A DNA stretch of 64,000 bases from Devosia subaequoris (lineage in GTDB: Bacteria > Pseudomonadota > Alphaproteobacteria > Rhizobiales > Devosiaceae), in assembly GCF_014197055.1 (NCBI RefSeq), contig NZ_JACIEW010000008.1:62001-126000 (forward strand), written 5' to 3'. The notes below the pieces were generated by a model. That model ran no database searches, had not been told where the DNA came from, and worked only from the letters and a program-made list of their open reading frames with translations. Position 1 is the first letter of the stretch. Every line of letters begins with the position of its first letter. Positions 27,769 to 36,129 of this stretch are shown here, one piece after another. The translations under genes were made by a program, and so were the position numbers.

Positions 27769-27906
27769 GGCATGCCGGTGCAGCGGCGGCACTCCTATTT
27801 GGGATAAGATATTGCTCTTCACGCTTTGGTGAGGCTGGAACTCCGGGGAGATTTGGCAATTGGCCTTTCCTAGGGGCGGAACCAACCGATCCAGGAGGAA
27901 AGAACA

Positions 27907-28755
27907 ATGTCGTCAGCCAAATCCCTCACCAAGACTGTATCCATGGCACTGGGGCTAAGCCTTGCAAGCATGGCGGCTGCACAAGCCGCTCAATCGACCG
28001 CGTCGCTCAACGTTCGCTCGGGTCCCGGCACAAGCTATGGCGTGGTCGATGTGCTCTATCAGGGCGAAAATGTGGATGTCGAACAATGCCGCTCAGGCTG
28101 GTGCCAGATCAATCATGATGGTCCCGATGGCTGGGTTTCGGCGCGCTATCTCACTGATCGCGGTGACAGTGGGGGGCAGCAGAATTCCGGTTCGAACGCC
28201 GACATTTCCGGCAATGCTCGCGCCACCGTGGCGCTGAACGTTCGCTCTGGTCCGGGTACCGGCTACCGCGCCGTTGACGTGCTCGACCGTGGCGAACGGG
28301 TGCAGGTCGAACGGTGTCAATCCGGCTGGTGCCGCATCAATCATAATGGCCCGGACGGCTGGGTATCGGCCCGTTATCTCGCCAATGTGAGCGGCGGCGG
28401 CAACAATCAGAGCGACGGACCCGACGTCAATTTCAGCATCAGTACCCCCAATTTCTCGTTCTCGATCGGCAATGGTGGCAGCTTCGATCCGCGTCCGGGT
28501 CGACCCAGCGGCGAGGTCTGCTTTTATGAGCACTTCGACTATCGCGGGGCCAGCTTCTGTGCCAGCCCCGGCGAGGGGGATCCCCGTTTGAGCAGCTTCA
28601 ACGACCGTATCTCGTCCATCCGGGTGCGGGGCGATGCTCAGGTCCAGGTCTGTGAGGACTTTAATTTCGGCGGCCGCTGCGCCGTGCTGGATCAGAGCCG
28701 TTCGTCCCTTGATGGACGCAACAATGATATCATTTCGTCCTATCGCGTCCGCTAA
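27907..28755 (+). CDS. Secreted protein with two SH3b domains and a beta/gamma-crystallin-like domain
   Basis: A 282-residue exported protein: signal peptide with predicted cleavage near residue 28 (AAAQAAQ), two bacterial SH3 domains (about 32-83 and 107-159, each with LNVRSGPGT, a cysteine pair C-x4-WC and GWVSARYL), a Gly/Asn-rich linker, and a C-terminal domain (about 202-282). The last has two Greek-key repeats (VCFYEHFDYRGASFC, VCEDFNFGGRCAVL), the pattern of beta/gamma-crystallin and inhibitor I36-like proteins. SH3b domains often bind cell-wall peptides; the crystallin part may bind calcium. A strong AGGAGG site precedes the ATG and a strong terminator follows. Confidence 0.9.
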   Translation: MSSAKSLTKTVSMALGLSLASMAAAQAAQSTASLNVRSGPGTSYGVVDVLYQGENVDVEQCRSGWCQINHDGPDGWVSARYLTDRGDSGGQQNSGSNADISGNARATVALNVRSGPGTGYRAVDVLDRGERVQVERCQSGWCRINHNGPDGWVSARYLANVSGGGNNQSDGPDVNFSISTPNFSFSIGNGGSFDPRPGRPSGEVCFYEHFDYRGASFCASPGEGDPRLSSFNDRISSIRVRGDAQVQVCEDFNFGGRCAVLDQSRSSLDGRNNDIISSYRVR

Positions 28756-28777
28756 TTCAGGGACCATGACGAACAGG

Positions 28778-28805
28778 GCCAGCCGGGCAACCGGCTGGCT
28801 TTTTT
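28778..28805 (+). terminator. Rho-independent terminator of the SH3b protein gene
   Basis: A 9-bp stem (GCCAGCCGG / CCGGCTGGC) with a GCAA tetraloop is followed by six T residues, 22 bases after the stop. Confidence 0.93.
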
Positions 28806-28810
28806 GCGCG

Positions 28811-29242
28811 TCAGCCGCGTTCGGATTGCCATTCGGGCAGCGGAAACAGGCGGTCATAGGCCCAGTTAAAGACCAGCGCATAGCCCATGTAGAAAAGCGC
28901 GAACGCCAGATCCATGACGAAGGCCTGCCAGAGCGTAATGCCCAGATAGAGTGCGATCAGCGGCATCAGCATGAGCAGCAGGCCGATTTCGAACATTACG
29001 GCATGCAGAATACGGATCGGGCCGGTCTTCAGGGTGGTGCCGGCCAGCCGGTTCAAAGCCTTGTCGAAGAGCAGGTTGAACACATAGTTCCAGGCCATCG
29101 CGACGGTGGCGCTGCCGATGACGATCACGGCGCTGTCTCCGCCATGCAGGCCAAAGAAAAGGGCCCCTAAAGGCGTGGCCAGCAGGATGCCGATGATTTC
29201 GAAAGACAGGGCGTGGCGGATGCGATCTGCGGTGGTGCGCAT
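28811..29242 (-). CDS. PACE-family efflux protein
   Basis: A 143-residue, four-helix membrane protein made of two halves. Each has the tandem motif of the bacterial transmembrane pair domain: RIRHALSFEIIG in the first half and RILHAVMFEIGLL in the second, and W-N-Y-V-F-N / W-A-Y-D-R-L-F at the helix ends. The family includes AceI, which exports chlorhexidine and probably short diamines by proton coupling. Start ATG 29242 with GAGGGAT upstream. Substrate here is unknown. Confidence 0.9.
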   Translation of the reverse strand: MRTTADRIRHALSFEIIGILLATPLGALFFGLHGGDSAVIVIGSATVAMAWNYVFNLLFDKALNRLAGTTLKTGPIRILHAVMFEIGLLLMLMPLIALYLGITLWQAFVMDLAFALFYMGYALVFNWAYDRLFPLPEWQSERG

Positions 29243-29374
29243 GGAGATCCCTCAAAAGGGTTCCGGGCCGTCCCGAACGCTGATCCCGGGAATGGGGGAG
29301 GCCGTCCTCGCTTGCCGGCACGATATAGGCCCTGGCGCGAAGCCGGGCAAGGCCGGCAAGGCGTATCCGATAAT

Positions 29375-30025
29375 CTAGGGGCGCAGGGCAAATACCCCGG
29401 CGCGTACCGGTGCGTTGCCCCCCAGATCATCCACTTCATAGCTGGCCAATTGCTCGAGCCGGTCGAGCGGCAGGCTGCGGCGAAACGGATCGCCCACCAG
29501 CACGCGCGCTCCTCGCCCTGCCGCCGTCTCAAGCACTGGCAGCGTCTGGGCCACGATAGCGGGATCATAAAACACGTCGCCGGCCAGAACGATCCCGGTG
29601 TCGGGCAGGTCGGGCTGGTCCCAGAACGCGATATCGACCTGGTTGGCCGCCGCATTGAGCTCCAGCGCAACCGGGGCCAGCGGATCGGTGTCCATGGCCC
29701 AGATCCTGGTCGCGCCGGCCTTGGCGGCAGCAATGCCCACCAGGCCCGATCCGGCGCCGAAATCGAGCACGGATTTGCCGGCAACAATTTCAGGATGGTC
29801 ACGCAGATAGAGCGCCAGCGCTGCGCCACCGCCCCAGGCATAGGCCCAATAGGGCGGACCCTCGTCCAGCCCCTCGCTGGCCAGCCAGCCGACCAGTCCG
29901 CTTTGCGCGGTTGGTGTGTAGATGGAAATGTCCGGCCGGAAGGGCAGGGCCCGCAGTGTCAGGCGCTGCGTGATAAAATCCTCGGCGCGTTGGGTCAGTC
30001 CGGCAATTGGCACGCATCCACCCAT
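29375..30025 (-). CDS. Class I SAM-dependent methyltransferase (ETFB lysine methyltransferase-like)
   Basis: A 216-residue methyltransferase with SAM motif VLDFGAGSGLVGIAAAKAGA and the acidic loop MDTDPLAP. After it comes the block VLAGDVFYDP, in the position of the (D/E)xxY-type motif of the protein-lysine methyltransferase subclass that includes ETFB and relatives. The start is uncertain: ATG 30025 lies inside the end of the ybaK gene, and GTG codons at 30013 and 30037 are alternatives. Its overlap with ybaK indicates it is the last gene of a four-gene minus-strand operon. Target unknown. Confidence 0.85.
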   Translation of the reverse strand: MGGCVPIAGLTQRAEDFITQRLTLRALPFRPDISIYTPTAQSGLVGWLASEGLDEGPPYWAYAWGGGAALALYLRDHPEIVAGKSVLDFGAGSGLVGIAAAKAGATRIWAMDTDPLAPVALELNAAANQVDIAFWDQPDLPDTGIVLAGDVFYDPAIVAQTLPVLETAAGRGARVLVGDPFRRSLPLDRLEQLASYEVDDLGGNAPVRAGVFALRP

Positions 30026-30462
30026 TTGCCGCCGCACAGCTCGGCGAGCCGGTCCACACTGAGCTTGACCGAGGAATGCGTGTCGCCCGCGGCCGGGATC
30101 ACCAGATCATAAATCTTCAGCGATGTGTCGAGAAAGATCTTCAGCGGGGCCGGCAGGCCGAAGGGGCAGACCCCGCCCACCTGATGGCTGGTCAGGCGCA
30201 GCACATCCTCGGCGCCCAGCATGCGGGGGCGGCCGCCAAAGGCGGCTTTGGACTTCTGATTGTCGAGCCGGGCGTCGCCGCGCGTGACCAACAGGAATTC
30301 ATCACCATTGACGCGGATGCAGAGCGTCTTGGCGATCTGGCCGGGCTCGACACCGTGCACCTGCGCGGCCAGTTGCACGGTGGCTGTGGAGTCGCTGGTG
30401 ACGATGACCGAAAGGTCGGGCGCGCGGGCGGTCAGATCGGCGCGGACGGTATCAAGGCTCAT
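29995..30462 (-). CDS. ybaK: YbaK/EbsC family aminoacyl-tRNA deacylase
   Basis: A 155-residue editing domain that removes wrongly attached amino acids from tRNA, typically Cys from tRNA-Pro. It has AAQVHGVEPGQIAKTLCIRV with the conserved lysine, the block FLLVTRGDARLDN, and VGGVCPFGLPAPLKIFLDTSL, all diagnostic of the family. It starts 10 bases after the MOSC gene and overlaps the next gene, so it is co-transcribed. The exact tRNA is not decided by sequence alone. Confidence 0.92.
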   Translation of the reverse strand: MSLDTVRADLTARAPDLSVIVTSDSTATVQLAAQVHGVEPGQIAKTLCIRVNGDEFLLVTRGDARLDNQKSKAAFGGRPRMLGAEDVLRLTSHQVGGVCPFGLPAPLKIFLDTSLKIYDLVIPAAGDTHSSVKLSVDRLAELCGGKWVDACQLPD

Positions 30463-30472
30463 GGCATGGTTC

Positions 30473-31114
30473 TCAGAACAGGAGGGCGACGCGCTCTTCG
30501 AAATCGGCGCGCATCTTGTAATGAATGGGGGTCTTGAGCAGGCGGCGGATCAGTTCGGGATCGATATCACGCTGGCCTTCGAGCGCCAGCAACTGGCTGA
30601 CACTGATCCGTTCGCCTGCAAAGGGTACGTGGATCACCGGTTCTCCGGCGCGAAGCTGGCCGGTCTTGATGACGCGGCAATAGGCGCCCGGGCGCCCGGC
30701 CTTGAAGAACTGCTTGACCCAGCCCGGGCTGCCCATGCGGACGGCAAAGACATTGCATGGCGTGCGGTGCGAGGTGACCTCAAGCACCACATCCTCGATC
30801 TCGAAGCGGTCGCCAACGCAGACGCTACGTCCTTCGACTCCGCCAATGGTGAGGTTTTCGCCAAAGGTGCCGGGCGTGATCTCGCGTCCGAGCGCTTGTT
30901 CCCAATACGCGTAGTCGTCGGCAAAATAGAGGTAGACGGCCTGGTCGACGCCGCCATGGTGCTTGCGGTTGATGATGGCATCGCCGGTCAAGCCCTGTTT
31001 GGTAACTTCCACCTGCACATCCTGGTCCACCGGCTCCTTGAAGATGCCGGTCTTGGCCGATTTGGTCGGGATGGGCCGGGTCTGGCCGATATTGACGCTT
31101 TGCAGAATGGCCAT
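30473..31114 (-). CDS. MOSC domain protein (YiiM-like)
   Basis: A 213-residue protein with an N-terminal MOSC beta-barrel and a C-terminal 3-alpha domain (the last 50 residues, RISVSQLLALEGQRDIDPELIRR). Family landmarks are DAIINRKHHGGVDQAVYLY, the molybdenum-cofactor-site region PGTFGENLTI, and the conserved cysteine in HRTPCNVFA. Family members carry a molybdenum cofactor and reduce N-hydroxylated compounds such as 6-hydroxylaminopurine (YiiM, YcbX). The gene is 3 bases after ispA. Confidence 0.9.
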   Translation of the reverse strand: MAILQSVNIGQTRPIPTKSAKTGIFKEPVDQDVQVEVTKQGLTGDAIINRKHHGGVDQAVYLYFADDYAYWEQALGREITPGTFGENLTIGGVEGRSVCVGDRFEIEDVVLEVTSHRTPCNVFAVRMGSPGWVKQFFKAGRPGAYCRVIKTGQLRAGEPVIHVPFAGERISVSQLLALEGQRDIDPELIRRLLKTPIHYKMRADFEERVALLF

Positions 31115-31117
31115 CGC

Positions 31118-32020
31118 CTAGTTCTCCCGGCTGGCAAAATAACGAGCGGTGGCGCGCAAACCGTCCGCCCGGGGCCCAAACGTGCGGAGAGCCAGAATGG
31201 CTTCATTGACAATGGCCTCGAGCATGGCACGGGCGCCATCGAGGCCAAGCCGGGCCACCACGGTCTGCTTGCCCAGGGCTGCGTCCTTGCCGGTCGCCTT
31301 GCCCATGGCTTCGGGCGTCGCCGTCACGTCGAGAATGTCGTCGGCCAGTTGGAACGCGCGTCCGGCAGCTTCGGCATAGGCGGTCATCGCCGAGAGGGCG
31401 CGCGGGTCGGCGCCGCCCAAAATCGCGCCCATGCGCACGGCGGCGCGGATCAGGGCGCCGGTCTTCATCGCCTGCATGGTGGCAATGTCGGTTTCGGAAA
31501 AGCCGCCTTGCTCGCCTTCGATATCGCGCATCTGTCCACCCACCATGCCGCCGACCCCGCTGCCCGCGGCCAGTTCGGCCACCAGCCGGATACGTACCTC
31601 GGCATCGGCATGGCAGGCCGGGTCGGCCAGAATGGCAAAGGCATGAGTCAGCAGGGCATCACCGGCCAGAATGGCGCTGGCTTCGTCAAAGGCCTTGTGA
31701 ACGGTAGGGCGGCCGCGCCGCAGATCATCGTCGTCCATGGCCGGCAGATCGTCATGGATCAGCGAATAGCAATGCACCATCTCGACCGCCATGCCGGCCA
31801 GCAGGCTGGTTTCGCGCGGTATGGAAAAGATCGCCGCGGCCTGGCGCAACAGGAGCGGACGCAGCCGTTTGCCGCCCTCTAGGCTCCCATGCCGCATGGC
31901 CGCCACCACGCGGTCCGCCGCCGGTCCGGGGCCGGAGAGTCGCGCGCCAGAGAGGTAATCTGAAAGCCCGGCCTCGATGGCCCGGGCACAATCGGCGCTG
32001 TCGGCGGAAAAGTCGTACAT
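31118..32020 (-). CDS. ispA: Polyprenyl diphosphate synthase (farnesyl/geranylgeranyl type)
   Basis: A 300-residue chain-elongating prenyltransferase. First aspartate-rich motif HDDLPAMDDDDLRRGRPT, second motif LADDILD, and the substrate-binding GGKRLRPLL are all present. The four-residue DDxxxxD spacing is the bacterial FPP-synthase type, so the product is probably farnesyl diphosphate. I start at ATG 32020; the frame is open to a TTG at 32056. It heads a four-gene operon with MOSC, ybaK and a methyltransferase, and is divergent from mtgA. Confidence 0.93.
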   Translation of the reverse strand: MYDFSADSADCARAIEAGLSDYLSGARLSGPGPAADRVVAAMRHGSLEGGKRLRPLLLRQAAAIFSIPRETSLLAGMAVEMVHCYSLIHDDLPAMDDDDLRRGRPTVHKAFDEASAILAGDALLTHAFAILADPACHADAEVRIRLVAELAAGSGVGGMVGGQMRDIEGEQGGFSETDIATMQAMKTGALIRAAVRMGAILGGADPRALSAMTAYAEAAGRAFQLADDILDVTATPEAMGKATGKDAALGKQTVVARLGLDGARAMLEAIVNEAILALRTFGPRADGLRATARYFASREN

Positions 32021-32106
32021 GGCAGTGTTGCTAGCGTTTTGGATCAGGGGCGGCAAGGGGGTGAAAGGGCTTGGCCAGCAAGGTCCTGATCGCTACACAC
32101 GCCGTC

Positions 32107-32817
32107 ATGGCTCGGCGCAAAAACACCCTTTGGCGGTTTCTCCGCATTCCTCTCGGCATTCTGGCTGTTCTGCTCGCCATTCCGCTGGTTCTGACGCCGG
32201 TCTATCTGGTGGCGCAACCGGTGTCCGTACCCATGCTGTCGCGGCTGCTGACCGGCCAGACCGTGACGCGCGAGTGGCGCGATATCGAAGATGTTTCCGA
32301 TCGGCTGAAAGCCTCGATCATTCTGTCCGAGGACGGGCAATTCTGCCGTCACTGGGGCGTGGATGTCGACGCTTTGCGGATCGAGGTGGACAATTATCTC
32401 GCGGGCCGGGAAACCCGAGGCGCCTCGACGCTGACCATGCAAGTGGCGCGCAATCTGTTTCTCTGGAACCAGCAAAGCGTGATCCGCAAGGCGCTCGAAG
32501 TGCCGCTGGCTTTCTATATCGACCTGATCCTGCCCAAAAAGCGGATCATGGAGATCTATCTCAACATTGCCGAATGGGGACCGGAGGGCGAGTTTGGCGC
32601 CGCCGCCGGGTCGCTGCGCGCCTTTGGCCGCGAGCCGCAAAATCTGGACTGGCAGACTGCCAGCCTGCTGGCCGTCACCTTGCCCAATCCCATCCTGCGC
32701 AATCCGGCCCGCCCCACTGCGGGGCTGTTGCGGGTGGCGCGCATTGTCGAGAACCGGGCTCGCCAATATGGTGAGCGGGCGGCCTGTGTCGGACAGAATG
32801 GGCGGTTGGCGCTGTGA
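32107..32817 (+). CDS. mtgA: Monofunctional biosynthetic peptidoglycan transglycosylase
   Basis: A 236-residue GT51 glycosyltransferase that polymerises lipid II into glycan strands. An N-terminal membrane anchor (about residues 15-37) is followed by the active site SEDGQFCRHWGVD with the catalytic Glu, then the motif RGASTLTMQVARNLFL, RKALEVPLAFYIDLILPKKRIMEIYLN and EWG. There is no transpeptidase domain. ATG 32107 is used; a TTG at 32071 lies 36 bases earlier in frame. Divergent from ispA. Confidence 0.95.
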   Translation: MARRKNTLWRFLRIPLGILAVLLAIPLVLTPVYLVAQPVSVPMLSRLLTGQTVTREWRDIEDVSDRLKASIILSEDGQFCRHWGVDVDALRIEVDNYLAGRETRGASTLTMQVARNLFLWNQQSVIRKALEVPLAFYIDLILPKKRIMEIYLNIAEWGPEGEFGAAAGSLRAFGREPQNLDWQTASLLAVTLPNPILRNPARPTAGLLRVARIVENRARQYGERAACVGQNGRLAL

Positions 32818-32968
32818 GGGCGGCACGAGTCTGTTTTGTCGGCACTTGCGGTGCGAAACCCCCTAGCCAAGCCCGGTTTTCTCCTCTATAGACCCCACCA
32901 ATCCTGACAGAGACACGTCTCTGGCCGCTTTTGGCGGCGCAACGATTTTGATTTTCGGAGTACCGACC

Positions 32969-33148
32969 ATGGCTGTGCCAAAACGCAAGACCTCGCCGAT
33001 GAAGCGCGGTTTCCGCCGTTCGCACGACGCGATTGCCAACCCGTCCTATGTCGAAGACAAGGATTCGGGCGAGCTGCGTCGTCCGCATCACGTGGATCTC
33101 AAGACCGGCATGTATCGCGGCCGTCAGATCCTCGCGGCAAAGAAGTAA
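32969..33148 (+). CDS. rpmF: 50S ribosomal protein L32
   Basis: A 59-residue ribosomal protein with the classical start [20 protein letters not shown] and the end [16 protein letters not shown]. The zinc-binding cysteines of some L32 proteins are absent ([16 protein letters not shown]), as in many alphaproteobacteria. ATG 32969 has GGAG 8 bases upstream. A terminator follows at 33193. Confidence 0.98.
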   Translation: MAVPKRKTSPMKRGFRRSHDAIANPSYVEDKDSGELRRPHHVDLKTGMYRGRQILAAKK

Positions 33149-33192
33149 GCCGAAAGGCGAGCAAGCGCTGATGCGCTTTTTCTGATATCTCG

Positions 33193-33229
33193 ACGGCCGG
33201 CCCCCAAAAGGGTCGGCCGTTTTGTTTTT
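33193..33229 (+). terminator. Rho-independent terminator of rpmF
   Basis: An 11-base stem (ACGGCCGGCCC / GGGTCGGCCGT, one G-T pair) with CCAAAA loop is followed by TTTTGTTTTT, 44 bases after the stop. Confidence 0.92.
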
Positions 33230-33270
33230 CTGCCGCCACAGAAGCGGCCAATTAGGAGCCAGGGGCAAGG

Positions 33271-34671
33271 ATGAGCACGCGCGTTGAATCGGATACCATG
33301 GGCCAGATCGAGGTTCCGAATGACAAATATTTTGGCGCGCAGACCGCCCGGAGCCTCCAGAACTTCGATATCGGCGGGGAGAAGATGCCCACCGAGATCA
33401 TCACCGCCTTTGGGATCCTCAAAAAAGCTGCGGCGCAGGCCAATCACAAGCTGGGGCTGATGGATGAGGCGACCCGTGATCTCGTCGTGGCCGCGGCCGA
33501 TGAGGTGATTTCGGGCAAGCTGGCCGATCATTTCCCGCTGGTGGTGTGGCAGACTGGCTCGGGCACCCAGTCCAACATGAATGTCAACGAGGTCATCTCG
33601 AACCGCGCCATTGAAATGGCCGGTGGCACCATGGGGTCGAAAAAGCCGGTGCATCCCAATGACCACGTCAATATGAGCCAGTCGTCCAACGACACCTATC
33701 CCACTGCCATGCATATCGCGGCGGTCGAGGCGGTCGAGGGCTATCTCTATGAGCGCGTGCTGCTGCTGCGCGATACGCTCAACGCCAAGTCCGAGGAATA
33801 TATGGACGTGGTCAAGATCGGCCGCACCCATCTCCAGGATGCTACGCCCTTGACCCTGGGCCAGGAAATTTCGGGCTGGGTGGCGCAGATCGATTATGCG
33901 CTGGCCGCCATCAAGGCCACCATGCCGCAGTTGAAGGAATTGGCGCTCGGCGGTACCGCCGTCGGCACGGGCCTCAATGCCCATCCCGACTACGCCGTGA
34001 CCGTGGCCGAGGAAATCGCCGCGCTGACCGGACGGGATTTTGTCACCGGCCCCAACAAGTTCGCACTGCTGGCCGGGCACGATGCCTTTGTCAGTGCTTC
34101 AGGCGCGCTCAAGCAACTCGCAGCCGCCTTTATGAAGATCGCCAATGATGTACGCTGGCTGGCCTCCGGTCCGCGTTCGGGGCTGGGCGAGATCACCATT
34201 CCGGAAAATGAGCCGGGCTCGTCCATCATGCCGGGCAAAGTCAACCCGACCCAGTCCGAAGCCATGACCATGGTTGTGGCTCAGGTGATGGGCAATGATG
34301 CGGCCATCGGCTTTGCCGCCAGCCAGGGCAACTTCGAGCTCAATGTGTTCAAGCCCGTCATCGCCTACAACTTCCTGCAGTCGGTGCGCCTCTTGGCCGA
34401 TGCCGCCAAGTCGTTCAACGACAATTGCGCCGTTGGTATCGCCCCCGATAACAAGCGCATCAAGCAGCTGGTCGACCAGTCGCTGATGCTGGTGACCGCA
34501 CTCAACCGCAAAATCGGCTACGATAACGCGGCCAAGATTGCCAAGACCGCGCATCGCAACGGCACGACGCTGAAGGAAGAAGCCATCAATCTGGGGCTGC
34601 TCACGGCCGAGGAATTCGACGCCGAGGTCAAGCCCGAGCAGATGGTCGGGCCGCTCAAGCTCAAGGGCTGA
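33271..34671 (+). CDS. fumC: Class II fumarate hydratase
   Basis: A 466-residue, oxygen-stable TCA-cycle enzyme converting fumarate to malate. It has the family signature [13 protein letters not shown], the N-terminal DTMGQIEVP and [26 protein letters not shown], and [14 protein letters not shown]. The length is typical. The ATG has GGAGCCAGGGG upstream. Convergent with the DUF1989 gene; a long inverted repeat lies between them. Confidence 0.97.
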   Translation: MSTRVESDTMGQIEVPNDKYFGAQTARSLQNFDIGGEKMPTEIITAFGILKKAAAQANHKLGLMDEATRDLVVAAADEVISGKLADHFPLVVWQTGSGTQSNMNVNEVISNRAIEMAGGTMGSKKPVHPNDHVNMSQSSNDTYPTAMHIAAVEAVEGYLYERVLLLRDTLNAKSEEYMDVVKIGRTHLQDATPLTLGQEISGWVAQIDYALAAIKATMPQLKELALGGTAVGTGLNAHPDYAVTVAEEIAALTGRDFVTGPNKFALLAGHDAFVSASGALKQLAAAFMKIANDVRWLASGPRSGLGEITIPENEPGSSIMPGKVNPTQSEAMTMVVAQVMGNDAAIGFAASQGNFELNVFKPVIAYNFLQSVRLLADAAKSFNDNCAVGIAPDNKRIKQLVDQSLMLVTALNRKIGYDNAAKIAKTAHRNGTTLKEEAINLGLLTAEEFDAEVKPEQMVGPLKLKG

Positions 34672-34691
34672 TCGTTTCCCTCACCGCAGCA

Positions 34692-34729
34692 GCGCACCCG
34701 CCTGGCCGTCTAGGGTCGTGCGGGTGCGC
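34692..34729. repeat. 10-bp inverted repeat between convergent fumC and DUF1989 genes
   Basis: Perfect arms GCGCACCCGC and GCGGGTGCGC flank an 18-base spacer. There is no T-run on either side. Placed between two converging genes, it may hinder read-through in both directions. Confidence 0.45.
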
Positions 34730-34733
34730 GCGC

Positions 34734-35324
34734 TCAGGCCTCTTCGATGCGGTAGTGGATGGGCTTGAAACTGCCCCCATTACTCGCCGGGGCGGAGCAG
34801 GCGGTCAGGCCGATCACGAGGTTCATCCTGGCCCGGAAGCGAATATAGTCGCCCGCCTTGCTGAGCGGGGGCAGCACTTTGAAACGCCCCGTTTCGCCAT
34901 CCACCGGCACATTCATGAAGCAGTTGAACGCCACAGGGATCGCATCCTCGTCGATGCCCCAAGGCTCCAGCGCGTGATGAAGATTGCCGTGGCACCCCTG
35001 ATGGGGCGGCTCGTCCTCATAGCAGAGCCGGAAGGTCGCTTCGCTGCAGGGGGTGAGGAGAAAGTCATGCCGGCCCACCGTGTCTTCGATGATGTCGAGC
35101 ATCACGTTGGAGCGGTTGGAGTAAAGACTGTGGCCGGTGGTCAGATAGATCGTCTCGGCATAATCGAGGGTTCTGCCCGAGGATATCATTTCCCGTGTAT
35201 CGGCCAGTGAGATCGCCAGAAGGTCAGCAACCTGGCCACCCATCGGGTCGATTACGCTCAGCACCTGGCCGGCAGCCAGCTCGAATGCTCTGCCCGAGCG
35301 CGGTGGGATAACGTGTTCGGGCAT
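34734..35324 (-). CDS. DUF1989 (urea carboxylase-associated) protein
   Basis: A 196-residue protein of the DUF1989 family, whose members sit near urea carboxylase and some amine-handling genes and may bind a metal. Visible blocks are PPRSGRAFELAAGQVLSVID, GGQVADLLAI, SLYSNRSNVML, PCSEATFRL, CHGNLHHALEPWGID and FNCFMNVPVDGETG. The conserved cysteines and histidines in PCSE and CHGNLHHAL could ligate a metal. The start overlaps the stop of the upstream haem-protein gene (TAATG), so the two are translationally coupled. The exact reaction is unknown. Confidence 0.88.
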   Translation of the reverse strand: MPEHVIPPRSGRAFELAAGQVLSVIDPMGGQVADLLAISLADTREMISSGRTLDYAETIYLTTGHSLYSNRSNVMLDIIEDTVGRHDFLLTPCSEATFRLCYEDEPPHQGCHGNLHHALEPWGIDEDAIPVAFNCFMNVPVDGETGRFKVLPPLSKAGDYIRFRARMNLVIGLTACSAPASNGGSFKPIHYRIEEA

Positions 35325-36025
35325 TAATGGCGTTCCTTTGCAGCCAGGGGATCCACTGCCGCAGGCTTTGCGGCACCGCGATGATAGGGACACTGCCAGT
35401 CATGCGATACGACCCGCCCGCTATACTGGCGGGCTTCGGACACCGTGCCGTGGCGAGCCAGCATCGGATTGAGGCTCCCTGCCAGCTCCATGTCGCGTTC
35501 CAGGATCGAGCTGCGCAATTTTTCGTATCGTTGCTGCTCGCGCAGGGTCTCGAACTGATCGTGCAGGTTGAAGACCATTGTGGGATAGGCAAACCGTCGC
35601 GCCGGACGGCTCGCACGTGGATGCAAACCGACGACAAAAAACGCCTCACCGCCGAAGCTCAGCGAAAAATGCGGATCATCGGGGTCGGTGCTGACACGGG
35701 AATCGGGGCGCTGGCCTCGCCAATTATCCTTTTCCGTCAGGGACTGCACTCTTTGCCAAAGGCAGCTTTCAAAGTCCGCCTCATCGAGGCCGAGCGGCCC
35801 CTCGAATATCACCGCATAGCTGGTGAACAGGGTGGGCTGCTGCTTATAGGCCCACGCAAATTGCATAAGCTGGTCCTGAATATCGAGATCGTTCCAGGCG
35901 CTGTCGATGCTGCGGGCAACAAAGGTCTTCAACTGCCCTTTTCCCAGCGCCGACTTGGCGCCGACGCAGGGAAAATCTGGGCCGGAAATGAATTCAGCGA
36001 GGGCAGAGCTTGGATCGGGGCGCAT
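35324..36025 (-). CDS. YqcI/YcgG family protein, GntA-like haem-dependent N-hydroxylase
   Basis: A 233-residue protein with the landmarks of the YqcI/YcgG family: FPCVGAKSALGKGQ (18-31), FGGEAFFVVGLHPRASRPARRF (124-145), PTMVFNLHDQFETLR (148-162) and GTVSEARQYSGRVV (193-206), with cysteines at 20 and 212. The family includes GntA, a haem-dependent enzyme that hydroxylates a guanidine nitrogen in guanitoxin biosynthesis. Its likely chemistry here is N-hydroxylation of a guanidino or related compound, but the substrate is not known. No guanitoxin genes are in the window. It is coupled to the DUF1989 gene by TAATG. No good ribosome site precedes the ATG. Confidence 0.85.
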   Translation of the reverse strand: MRPDPSSALAEFISGPDFPCVGAKSALGKGQLKTFVARSIDSAWNDLDIQDQLMQFAWAYKQQPTLFTSYAVIFEGPLGLDEADFESCLWQRVQSLTEKDNWRGQRPDSRVSTDPDDPHFSLSFGGEAFFVVGLHPRASRPARRFAYPTMVFNLHDQFETLREQQRYEKLRSSILERDMELAGSLNPMLARHGTVSEARQYSGRVVSHDWQCPYHRGAAKPAAVDPLAAKERH

Positions 36026-36129
36026 GATTGACTTGAATGCTGATAAACCTGCCAGTCAAGCGCTGAGGCTAGCTGCTGTTCCATCACAATCGCCTCAGCC
36101 CGGGTTCACTCCGGCCTGCTTAGGCGCCG

